Assembly: GCA_016935715.1 (NCBI GenBank)
Contig: JAFGQJ010000087.1
Location: 1 to 34,383, forward strand
Reading direction: 5' to 3'
DNA: 34,383 nt
Source of the DNA: Spirochaetales bacterium
Lineage (GTDB): Bacteria; Spirochaetota; Spirochaetia; SZUA-6; DRHE01
Both the position numbers and the translations under genes were made by a program. The stretch's first letter is position 1. Every line of letters begins with the position of its first letter. Under the pieces are notes generated by a model. That model saw nothing but the letters and a program-made list of their open reading frames with translations. It did not search any database and had not been told where the DNA came from. Shown here in pieces: positions 24,755-31,957 of the stretch.

Positions 24755-25615
24755 TCATGAATCTCCCAGCTCGACCCGGCGGGCTCGCTCCCTGAGGGAA
24801 CGGCTGAAGGAGATCCGCGGAGCCGCCTCCTCGGGCCGGGCCGGGACGGTCATCTCCCTGCCCGTGGCCGGATTGACGATCACGCGGGCCTTGCGGGCCG
24901 AGCGCTTCTTCAGGGACAGCCTGCCGATCTTCCCCAGCGGCACCCGTTCGCCGAGCAGCATCCCGGATTCGATCATGGTGAGGTAGTCACCCACGAGACG
25001 ACGGACCTGTTTCTGGGTCATCCCGTTCTTTCGGGCCAGATAGGCGATGATCGCCCGGCTGTTGAACTGCTCTGGCAGCTCCTGCCCGGCGGAGAGAACG
25101 GTCCGGTTGATCTTCACGAAGCCGTTGGTCAAAAAGATGGTCGCCTCCCGGATGCGCTTCTCCTGCTCCTCCGGCGGAACCTCCCGCGGACAGACGGCGA
25201 TCTTCAGCAGCTTCGAGGTGCTTCGAACCTTGCCGCCGCTGAGCTGCGCTTCGCTGTCCAGCCGCACGTCCCCGGCCAGGCCGCTGCCCTCCATGATCAC
25301 AAGGTCCGGAACATCGGCGCGCAGGGAGATGCTGGCGTACTCCACCTGCCTGCCGGCGCCGGCGAGCGTTCCCAGGCTGATCAGGGATCCGGAGTAGGAA
25401 AGCAGCAGAGCTCCCCGGGGATCATCCCTGGAAAAGGACTCCACCTCCTCCATGTCCAGGGCCCGGATCTGGCCTTCGAACATCCGTTTCTTCTCCAGCC
25501 AGACCATGGCCATCTTCTCGAAGGACTCCTCGGTATCGGGAAGTCCCGAGCTGCGGGTGATCGTCTTCAGGTGGGAACGCACCGTGTCGGACAAACCCGC
25601 GATTTCCTCGTTCAT
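24755..25615 (-). CDS. Fusion protein: uncharacterised domain plus C-terminal HU/IHF-type DNA-binding domain
   Basis: 286 residues. Residues 1-172 align without gaps to the protein encoded at 26092 (80 identities over 170 by hand), sharing SSGLPD, DMEEVE, YSGSL, YASI and DVP. Residues 183-280 read as an HU/IHF fold: SRAIIAYLARKNGMTQKQVR (first two helices), LGERVPLGKIGRLSLKKRSA (strands) and NPATGREMTVPA, the DNA-contact arm motif of HU. The C-terminus is basic until VELGDS. The ATG at 25613-25615 has AGGAGG seven bases upstream; a GTG two codons earlier is less well placed. It starts 2 bp after the FHA gene's stop. No function is known for the N-terminal domain. Confidence 0.88.
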   Translation of the reverse strand: MNEEIAGLSDTVRSHLKTITRSSGLPDTEESFEKMAMVWLEKKRMFEGQIRALDMEEVESFSRDDPRGALLLSYSGSLISLGTLAGAGRQVEYASISLRADVPDLVIMEGSGLAGDVRLDSEAQLSGGKVRSTSKLLKIAVCPREVPPEEQEKRIREATIFLTNGFVKINRTVLSAGQELPEQFNSRAIIAYLARKNGMTQKQVRRLVGDYLTMIESGMLLGERVPLGKIGRLSLKKRSARKARVIVNPATGREMTVPARPEEAAPRISFSRSLRERARRVELGDS

Positions 25616-25617
25616 CC

Positions 25618-25983
25618 TCACTCCTCCTGTTCGCCTTCCTCGATCCCGTGCTCGGCCAGCCAGGATTTGGCGTTCGGCCAGCGGAAGCGCAGCTGCGTCT
25701 TTCCCAGGGTGATCAGGTAGCCGTCCCTGAGGTTCTTCTGGATGTACTGCTTCTCCTTGACCCGGGTCTTGTTCAGGCTGCCGAGATCCATCATGGTGAA
25801 GTGATCACCCCGGAACACGATCTGGCAGTGCTTGCGGGAAACGTAGGGATCCGGGAGGTGCAGGTCACAGTGAGGATCCCTGCCGATCGTCACGGTCTTG
25901 TGGGCGATGGGGAAGGTGTCTCCCTCCCGCTCGCCGCTGAGGATTTCCAGATAGACTTCCGGCGGGAAAAGCTCCGGCTCCAT
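25618..25983 (-). CDS. Small cytosolic FHA-domain protein
   Basis: 121 residues, almost entirely one forkhead-associated domain, a phospho-threonine recognition module. Key residues are present: Arg35 in TIGRDPHCD, Ser49-Arg50 and His52 in YVSRKHCQI, and Asn71 in GSLNKTRV. It should bind a phosphorylated partner, plausibly a target of the kinase at 27655. The ATG at 25981-25983 has AGGAGG seven bases upstream; an earlier in-frame start at 26022 lacks this. It is the first gene of a two-gene operon with the HU-fusion gene and is divergent from the kinase operon. Confidence 0.92.
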   Translation of the reverse strand: MEPELFPPEVYLEILSGEREGDTFPIAHKTVTIGRDPHCDLHLPDPYVSRKHCQIVFRGDHFTMMDLGSLNKTRVKEKQYIQKNLRDGYLITLGKTQLRFRWPNAKSWLAEHGIEEGEQEE

Positions 25984-26091
25984 TGTTTTGCCTCCTGATA
26001 CAAGTCTACTCGATACAGGCAAAGAAACAAGAGAAAATATTCGAAAGGTGCGCTATACTAGTAGCAACGCTAAAGCTACGAGGAGGAACCC
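25984..26091. promoter_or_regulatory. Divergent promoter region between FHA/HU genes and kinase operon
   Basis: A good plus-strand -10, TATACT, lies at 26054-26059 but its -35 is weak; the A-rich stretch upstream may substitute. AGGAGG at 26081-26086 serves the gene starting at 26092. For the leftward gene, TTGTTT and TAGACT (minus strand, 26025-26030 and 26003-26008, 16-bp spacer) are possible but lie almost on top of the ribosome site. Confidence 0.4.
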
Positions 26092-26622
26092 ATGGGCGAG
26101 TACCTGGATCAAATTCCGGCGGAAGTGCAGGATCATATTCGGCAGATAACCAAATCCTCGGGTTTGCCGGACTCCGAGGAATCCGTGGAAATGATCGCCA
26201 AGGGCTGGCTGGAGAAGAAGGAGCTGTTCGAAAACCAGCTGGAGGAGATGGACATGGAGGAGGTGGAGGAGATGGACCGGGAGGACGAGCAGGGCTGCCT
26301 GGCCATGACCTACTCCGGATCGCTTTTGAACGTCGGTCCGATGATCGAGGGAAGCCGCACCGTCCAGTACGCCAGCATCGGACTGCGCCAGGACGTGCCG
26401 GAAACGGCCAGCAAGGAAGGCTCCAGCCTGGCCAGCGACGTGCAGGTCGGAGAGCCGGTGAGCTTCTCCCCCGGACCCATCCAGAGCTCCTCCCCGATCT
26501 TCAAGATCGCCGTGACCACCGGGGACCTGGAGCCGGAGGAGCAGGAAGAGAGAATCACCAAAGCCACCATGATTCTGGCCGAAGGATTCGTCGAGGTGAA
26601 CAAGGACCTCGATTTGGAGTAG
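26092..26622 (+). CDS. Free-standing paralogue of the N-terminal domain of the HU-fusion protein
   Basis: 176 residues, acidic, no signal peptide or membrane segment. It matches residues 1-170 of the protein encoded at 24755 position by position, with blocks SSGLPD, WLEKK, DMEEVE, YSGSL, QYASIGLR and KIAV, but ends where that protein continues into its HU domain. A Glu-rich patch DMEEVEEMDREDE sits at 54-66. I recognise no known family. Strong AGGAGG five bases before the ATG. First gene of the plus-strand operon with the phosphatase, kinase, FHA and VWA genes. The shared length and absence of gaps suggest a compact domain kept by selection, perhaps for dimer formation with the HU-linked copy. 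Confidence 0.85.
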   Translation: MGEYLDQIPAEVQDHIRQITKSSGLPDSEESVEMIAKGWLEKKELFENQLEEMDMEEVEEMDREDEQGCLAMTYSGSLLNVGPMIEGSRTVQYASIGLRQDVPETASKEGSSLASDVQVGEPVSFSPGPIQSSSPIFKIAVTTGDLEPEEQEERITKATMILAEGFVEVNKDLDLE

Positions 26623-26629
26623 AATCAAA

Positions 26630-27658
26630 CTGATACTGGACGAACTTAGGCGGATCTACGCCCGCAGCGCTCCTCCGGAAGCGGAGGAGCTGCTAGAGGA
26701 AACACTGTCGACCATCGAGGTCCTGGACAACGAGCCTCAAGCCACCCGACCCCGCGACGCTCGGGACAGACCCGGCGGGCTGCTGTACCTGGATCCGGGC
26801 CTCCCCACGATCGTGGTACCGGATCTGCATGCCCGCATGGATCTGGTCCTGGCCGTGCTGGCGGAGGGAGCGGAGAGCGGCGCTGCGGCGGTGGACCGGC
26901 TGGCCGCCGGGGAGCTTCAAATTCTCTTTCTGGGTGACGCTTTTCACGCCGAAGGGCGGGCAGCCGCCCGCTGGCAGGCGGCGCTGGAGGAGTTCAAGGG
27001 GGGCTACCGCAAGCACGGCCACATGGATGCCGAGATGAGGGAAAGCCTCGGCGTGATGGAGATGGTGATGGCCCTCAAGCGCCGCTTTCCGCAGCACCTT
27101 CACTTCCTCAAGGGCAACCACGAGAACATCGCCAATGAGCAGGGCGGAGGCAACTATCCCTTCCTCAAGTTCGCCAATGAAGGGTTGATGGTGCGCATCT
27201 ACATGGATCACTTCTATGGTGAGAAGACCCTCGAGGCCTACTCCGAGCTGGAGAAGAGCTTCCCGGTCCTGGCTGTCGGGGGGAACTTCCTCGCCTCCCA
27301 CGCCGAACCGGCGTGGTTCATTCCGAGGGAGGAGGTAATCGAGTACCGCAGGATACCCCAGGTGGTGTACGGGTTGACCTGGACCGACAACGGCGAGGCG
27401 GAGCCGGACAGCGTGGAGCGGATGCTGGAACACTACCTGGGGCCGGAAGCCGGCGCCGACGCCTTCCATTTCGGGGGCCACCGCCCGGTGCGCGGCGGCT
27501 ACAACCTCCGCTCCGGCGGCCGCTACGTTCAGATCCACGATCCGGACCGCTACGTCGTGGCCGTGCTGCCGGCGCTCGTTCCCATCGACCTGGACCGGGA
27601 CATCCGGGAACTGGACCCGGAGGCATACAAGAAACTGATCCTGGAACCTGACCAATGA
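26630..27658 (+). CDS. Calcineurin-like metallophosphatase (start uncertain)
   Basis: About 342 residues from CTG 26630. The binuclear metal-site motifs are all present: VPDLHAR (Asp65, His67), FLGDAFHAEG (Asp103, His106), LKGNHEN (Asn163, His164), ASHAEP (His224) and FGGHRP (His284), in the order of PPP-type phosphatases. The first standard start in frame is GTG 26813, which would begin two residues before the first metal motif and cut its supporting beta strand. The frame is open back to 26600 without ATG, GTG or TTG, so initiation at CTG 26630 or at ATC 26624, or reading through from the previous gene, is likely. Its ATGA overlap with the kinase gene suggests it reverses that kinase's work. 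Confidence 0.85.
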   Translation: MILDELRRIYARSAPPEAEELLEETLSTIEVLDNEPQATRPRDARDRPGGLLYLDPGLPTIVVPDLHARMDLVLAVLAEGAESGAAAVDRLAAGELQILFLGDAFHAEGRAAARWQAALEEFKGGYRKHGHMDAEMRESLGVMEMVMALKRRFPQHLHFLKGNHENIANEQGGGNYPFLKFANEGLMVRIYMDHFYGEKTLEAYSELEKSFPVLAVGGNFLASHAEPAWFIPREEVIEYRRIPQVVYGLTWTDNGEAEPDSVERMLEHYLGPEAGADAFHFGGHRPVRGGYNLRSGGRYVQIHDPDRYVVAVLPALVPIDLDRDIRELDPEAYKKLILEPDQ

Positions 27659-29577
27659 ACGGCAAACCGAAAAAGTCAGCCGGCACGGGCCGAAAGGTCG
27701 GCAAGTACACGATCCTCTCGAAGATCGCCCAGGGCGGAATGGGTTCGGTGTACAAGGCCAAGCATCCCACCCTGAAGCGTTACGTGCTGCTCAAGAAGCT
27801 CACCCTGAAGGGCGGCCCGCAGTTTACCGAACGATTCCGGCGGGAAGCCCGCATCATGATGGACTTCAAGGACGATCACATCGTACAGGTCTACGATCAC
27901 TTCAAGGAGGGCTCCTCGTACTACATAGCCGAGGAGTTCGTCGACGGCGTGTCCCTCGAGCAGCTGATCAGGCGGGAGCGCTACCTGTCCAACGAAGCCG
28001 CCGCCCTGATCTTCTACGAGGTATGCAGGGGACTGCAGCACGCCCACGAAAAAGGCGTGATCCACAGGGACATGAAGCCGGGCAACATTCTCATCTCCAA
28101 CCAGGGGGAGGTCAAACTGGTCGATTTCGGCATCGCCACTTCCCTCCAGGACAGCGAGGAGGGACTGACCCGGGACGGGATGACCCTGGGCACGCCCTCC
28201 TACATCCCTCCGGAGCAGATCGACAACGCCAAGAGCGTGGACAGGAGAGCCGACATCTATTCCCTGGGGGTGGTGCTCTACGAGATGCTCACCGGCAAGA
28301 CTCCCTTCCCGGGCAGCTTCACGGCGGAGACCATCGCCCTGATTCACAAGGGCAGATACACCCCGCCCAAGAGGCTCAACCCGAAGATCGCACCGGCTCT
28401 GGCGAAGATCGTGGCCAGGTCCATGCGGCCGAACCGGCGCCGGCGCTTCCAGGACCTGCGACAGATCGTCCGCCGCCTGGAGAGGAGGATCAAACGCCGG
28501 GACCCGGCCACGATCAGGAGAGCGCTCAAACGGGTTATCCAGGGCAGGGAGATCGGTGACGTCTACAGGCCCAGGCGCTCCTGGGCGTTCTGGTTGTTCA
28601 CCGGCCTGTTCCTGGCCGCCCTGCTCGCCGCCGGCGGGTACTACCTGTATCTGAAGGGCTACCACTACGAGATCATCCAGCCCGACAGGTACGGGTCTCT
28701 GGTCGTTTCCACCCGGATCCCCGCCTCCTACAAGGACCCGAAGGACATCTACATCGCCTCGGTGCTGTACCGGGAAACCGAAGGGGAGCTGGTACGCATC
28801 GAGGAGCCGGGCCTGCGTTTTCGGGTCCGGGAGATCGCCGAACGGGCAGCGGGGCAGGAAGACAGCTACTTCCTCGAGTCCGAGCGGGTCTACCTGGCCA
28901 CGGGCCGCTACCGGCTGAAGGTGAACCTGGAAGGCCAGCTGCACTGGCGTTCCTTCTTCCTGGGCTCCCGAACCTACCAGAAGCAGCACCTGGACACCGC
29001 TTCCGGGAAGCGCCTGGAGATCCGGCTGGAACAGACACCGCCGCTTCCGCTGGAGGTTCGCTGGGAGGTGAGGGATATCCGCAGCGGTGATGACCTGAGC
29101 GATTCCGCGCTCCTGTCCGTGTTTCTCACCGACCGCTGGGTCCGCTGGAACCCGAGGATCGCCGCGTCCCTGACCACCGGTGCGAGCTATCGGTTCCGGG
29201 TCGAGCATGACGGCTACTACCCCCAAAGCTTCAACCTGCTGATCAAGGCATACCAGCCGCTGCTGCAGCTGGACGCGGAGCTGATCCCCTACCCGGGAAC
29301 GGTTTCGATCGAATCCGATGCGGAGGGGTTGCAGCTCCTGCTCGATGATTCCCCCTCCTATCTCAGCGGCGGCCGGGAGAGGGTCTACCGGTCCCTGGAG
29401 CCGCTGGAAGCGGGAAGCCGGCAGCTGGTCCTGGATCCGGGGGAGTACATTCTGACTGTGAAGAGGGACGATCGCCTGTCCCGCAGCCTGCCGGTTATCG
29501 TCATCTCTGGGCGCACCGTGCGGGTGGACGTCCGCTACGACGGTGCCGCCAGGAAGCTCGAGGTCACGCTGAAATGA
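27655..29577 (+). CDS. Transmembrane Ser/Thr protein kinase (Hanks type)
   Basis: 640 residues. Kinase domain 17-275: glycine loop IAQGGMGSVYKA, Lys47, HRDMKPGN (Asp139, Asn144), DFG at 158-160 and activation segment MTLGTPSYIPPEQ. A basic juxtamembrane stretch follows, then one TM helix about 311-332. Residues 333-640 lie outside the membrane and are beta-rich; the last part (SIESDAEGLQLLLDD to ILTVKRDDRLSRSL) resembles a PEGA-type domain. All catalytic residues are present, so it should be active. It would phosphorylate Thr/Ser on cytosolic targets, with the outer part sensing the envelope. The ATG overlaps the phosphatase stop and the next gene is 22 bp on, giving one operon. Confidence 0.95.
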   Translation: MNGKPKKSAGTGRKVGKYTILSKIAQGGMGSVYKAKHPTLKRYVLLKKLTLKGGPQFTERFRREARIMMDFKDDHIVQVYDHFKEGSSYYIAEEFVDGVSLEQLIRRERYLSNEAAALIFYEVCRGLQHAHEKGVIHRDMKPGNILISNQGEVKLVDFGIATSLQDSEEGLTRDGMTLGTPSYIPPEQIDNAKSVDRRADIYSLGVVLYEMLTGKTPFPGSFTAETIALIHKGRYTPPKRLNPKIAPALAKIVARSMRPNRRRRFQDLRQIVRRLERRIKRRDPATIRRALKRVIQGREIGDVYRPRRSWAFWLFTGLFLAALLAAGGYYLYLKGYHYEIIQPDRYGSLVVSTRIPASYKDPKDIYIASVLYRETEGELVRIEEPGLRFRVREIAERAAGQEDSYFLESERVYLATGRYRLKVNLEGQLHWRSFFLGSRTYQKQHLDTASGKRLEIRLEQTPPLPLEVRWEVRDIRSGDDLSDSALLSVFLTDRWVRWNPRIAASLTTGASYRFRVEHDGYYPQSFNLLIKAYQPLLQLDAELIPYPGTVSIESDAEGLQLLLDDSPSYLSGGRERVYRSLEPLEAGSRQLVLDPGEYILTVKRDDRLSRSLPVIVISGRTVRVDVRYDGAARKLEVTLK

Positions 29578-29599
29578 AGGCCAATAACGGGAGGTGTCT

Positions 29600-30496
29600 A
29601 TGAGCACGGGAGTGCGCAGATTGATCTTGCTGTGTCTCGGAATACTGGGCGGGGCGGCTGCCTGGCCGCTGGCCGAGCTGGTCGTGGCCTCTCAGGCCCG
29701 CTTCCCCTCGTACCTGTTTTTCATCGCAGTTCTGGGTGCGGCCGTGGGGATGCTGATGGGCGCGTTTTTCGGGTCCGCCGCGGGGATTTTCGCCCGGGTC
29801 GGATCGAGGATCGTTGCCGGCATGCTCGTCGGCGCCCTCGTCGGCCTGATCGGAGGCCTCGTCGGGCTGCTGATCGGACAGGCGGCGCTGTTCCTGATCG
29901 GCGGCCTGTTTCTCGGTCTCGACTCGTACAGAAGCTTCCAGACGATAGGGCTTCCGATCGCCCGGGCGGTGGGCTGGGCCTTCCTGGGAGTATTCGTCGG
30001 GGCGGCCGAAGGCCTGAGGGCCGGCTCGGGCAAGAAGATCGGCATCGGCCTGATCGGCGGTCTGATCGGCGGTTTGATCGGCGGAGCCGTCCTGGAGTAC
30101 TCCCGCCTGTATCTCCCCCCGGCCCTGCCCTCCCGGCTGATCGGCCTGATCGTTCTGGGGCTGGCCATCGGCCTGTTCTACGGGATCATCGAGCGCAGCA
30201 TGGCCTTCGGAACCCTGAGGGTTCTGAACGGCCGTCTGAAGGGTAAGGAGTTCATCCTCAACGAAGGACGGGTCCGAATCGGCCGCGCCCGGCGGAACCA
30301 GATCACCCTGGAGCCCTATGAGAACCTGGCGGACCGCCAGGCCCAGATCCGCTTCCGCAAGGGGGAAGCGGTGCTGACCAACCTGGAGCCGAAGCATCCG
30401 GTGCTGGTCAACGACCGGCCGGTCACGGAACAGCGCCTCAAGTACGAGGATGTCCTGAAGATCGGCTCGGCCAAGCTTTTCTACCAGTACGAGTAG
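29600..30496 (+). CDS. Polytopic glycine-zipper membrane protein with C-terminal FHA domain
   Basis: 298 residues. About residues 5-200 are hydrophobic and full of small-residue repeats, such as LVGLIGGLVGLLIG and GLIGGLIGGLIGGA, typical of tightly packed helices; perhaps six helices. Residues 204-298 are an FHA fold: FILNEGRVRIGRARRNQITL, then ENLADRQAQI where S-R-x-H would be, so Arg228 is kept but the phosphate-binding Ser and His are lost. ATG at 29600 has GGGAGG five bases upstream; GTG two codons earlier overlaps that site. Lies between the kinase and VWA-FHA genes with gaps of 22 and 15 bp. Likely a membrane partner of the kinase. Confidence 0.85.
   Translation: MSTGVRRLILLCLGILGGAAAWPLAELVVASQARFPSYLFFIAVLGAAVGMLMGAFFGSAAGIFARVGSRIVAGMLVGALVGLIGGLVGLLIGQAALFLIGGLFLGLDSYRSFQTIGLPIARAVGWAFLGVFVGAAEGLRAGSGKKIGIGLIGGLIGGLIGGAVLEYSRLYLPPALPSRLIGLIVLGLAIGLFYGIIERSMAFGTLRVLNGRLKGKEFILNEGRVRIGRARRNQITLEPYENLADRQAQIRFRKGEAVLTNLEPKHPVLVNDRPVTEQRLKYEDVLKIGSAKLFYQYE
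30049..30084 (+). repeat. Three tandem 12-bp units coding for a glycine zipper
   Basis: Near-identical units of the form N-N-TGATCGGCGG follow each other at 30049-30060, 30061-30072 and 30073-30084, each coding Leu-Ile-Gly-Gly. They lie inside the FHA-domain membrane protein and could change in number by slippage without breaking the frame. Confidence 0.8.
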
Positions 30497-30511
30497 AGGA
30501 GGCTCTGTACC

Positions 30512-31915
30512 ATGAAACGAATAATAACAGCGGCGGCCCTGATCCTGTTCGGCTCTGCGACTCTCTCCGGCTACAACGTACGCCTGTCCCAGATCGATGC
30601 CTCCCGGCTGCTGCTCAGCCAGACCGTTCGGCTGTACGTCAGCGTCACCGACGATCTGGGCGTGCCGGTTGACCGGCTGGAGCAGGGAAGCTTCACGATC
30701 TTCGAGTCCCCCGATGGCCTGGAGTTCCGCAGAATCGAGGGACTGACCGAGTTCAAGCCCCGGGCCGCCTCGGCCGATGGGATCAGCTTCCTGCTTCTCA
30801 TCGACAACTCGGGGAGCATGTACGACACCCTGGACGGGCGTCCCACCGAGGAGGCGGGGCGCATGCGCATCACCCATGCCAGGAACGCGGTGCGCACCTT
30901 CCTGGGCAGCATGACCCAGCCCAGGGACACGGTAGGCCTGGCGTCCTACAATACTTCCTACACCCGGCTGGCCGCCCCCTCGGGGGACAAGGCTCGGCTG
31001 GCCGGCTTCCTCGACGGCATCGAGAGGCCGGACCCGGAGCAGGCTTACACGGAGCTGTACGCAGCCCTGACCCTGGGGGTGGAGGATTTCGAAGGCATCG
31101 GCGGGCGCAGGGCTATCATCATCCTCTCCGACGGAGAGAACTACCCCTACTTCGAACGTTCGGGCAAGCCCCATCCGAGCCACGGGACCAGGACCTACCG
31201 CTACACCGAGCCGATCCAGGCCTGTCAGGAGGCCGGCATCTCGGTGTACGCGGTGAATTTCGCCGCCCAGAAGGATCCCAACCTGGAGGCGATCGCCGTG
31301 GAGACCGGGGGCACCGTGTTCGACGCCCGCAGCCAGGAGGAGCTGGCCCGGGTCTACCAGCGCATCCACGAGCAGGTGGCCGGGGAGTACCTGATCGGCT
31401 ACCGGGCAACCATGGCGCCGGCGGAGCGCAAATTCGTGCGGGTGCAGGTGGAGCAGCAGGGCCGGCTGGATCAGGCCACGCGCTTCTACTTCTCCAGCAC
31501 CGTTTTCGGCCTTCCCCGCCGGCCTCTCAGCGCCCTCCTGATCATCCCCTTCGTGCTGGCCTTCGTTCTGCTCTGGCTGATCTCCCTGCTGAAATTCGAG
31601 AAGAAGAGGGGACCGGCGACCCTTGAGGTGCTCAAGACCAGGGTGGGCCGGGCCCAGACCAGGGTGATGCCCCTGGGCACGGCCAAGACCGTGATCGGCG
31701 GCAGCCGCAGCGCCGACCTGACGATCGTGGGCAACCCGAACGTCAGGGAACGGCACGCCACGGTGGTATACGACGCCAAGAAAAAGGCCTATACGGTGGT
31801 GGGTTCGGGGGACCTGACGGTCAACAACCGGCCGGTGAAGACCAAGGTGCTCGAGCCGGGGGATGTGATCGACGTGGGCGGGGCCACCATCGTGTTCGAC
31901 GACGGGGAGGTGTAG
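30512..31915 (+). CDS. Exported VWA-domain protein with TM helix and cytosolic FHA domain
   Basis: 467 residues. Signal peptide 1-20. VWA domain about 90-300: the metal-dependent adhesion site is complete at Asp98, Ser100 and Ser102 (LLIDNSGSMYD), with Asp207 in IILSDGEN. TM helix 339-360. FHA domain about 385-467: TVIGGSRSADLTIV then NVRERHATVV; the Arg of the IGR motif is Gly397 and the Ser before R-x-H is Arg, so phosphate binding may be lost. Topology follows: VWA in the periplasm, FHA in the cytosol. It could join an outer ligand or assembly to the kinase. Last gene of the kinase operon, 15 bp after the preceding stop. Confidence 0.93.
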   Translation: MKRIITAAALILFGSATLSGYNVRLSQIDASRLLLSQTVRLYVSVTDDLGVPVDRLEQGSFTIFESPDGLEFRRIEGLTEFKPRAASADGISFLLLIDNSGSMYDTLDGRPTEEAGRMRITHARNAVRTFLGSMTQPRDTVGLASYNTSYTRLAAPSGDKARLAGFLDGIERPDPEQAYTELYAALTLGVEDFEGIGGRRAIIILSDGENYPYFERSGKPHPSHGTRTYRYTEPIQACQEAGISVYAVNFAAQKDPNLEAIAVETGGTVFDARSQEELARVYQRIHEQVAGEYLIGYRATMAPAERKFVRVQVEQQGRLDQATRFYFSSTVFGLPRRPLSALLIIPFVLAFVLLWLISLLKFEKKRGPATLEVLKTRVGRAQTRVMPLGTAKTVIGGSRSADLTIVGNPNVRERHATVVYDAKKKAYTVVGSGDLTVNNRPVKTKVLEPGDVIDVGGATIVFDDGEV

Positions 31916-31924
31916 GCGCCTGGA

Positions 31925-31943
31925 TCGGGTCGAAACGACCCGA
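31925..31943 (+). other. Perfect intergenic hairpin before the MetE-like gene
   Basis: TCGGGTCG, loop AAA, CGACCCGA form a perfect 8-bp stem between the VWA-FHA stop (31915) and the ATG at 31958. No T run follows. It may limit or protect the transcript at the operon's 3' end or affect initiation of the next gene, 14 bp on. Confidence 0.6.
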
Positions 31944-31957
31944 CGGAATGCGCATCG

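Noticed and set aside
24747..24756. GAGCCGGCTC palindrome as a terminator after the HU-fusion gene
   Set aside because: It has no loop, overlaps the stop codon and is not followed by a T run; a 10-bp GC palindrome is expected by chance in this composition.
27676..31756. Very long open frames on the minus strand (640 and 730 codons) opposite the kinase, FHA and VWA genes
   Set aside because: They are antisense to genes with clear domains and read as Gln/Gly/Asp/Leu-rich sequence without motifs, the usual result of high GC and third-position bias.
24755..31915. Type VI secretion regulatory island as the explanation of the kinase-phosphatase-FHA cluster
   Set aside because: No Tss-type structural gene is visible in the window, though the neighbourhood outside cannot be judged and the phosphatase is not PP2C-like.
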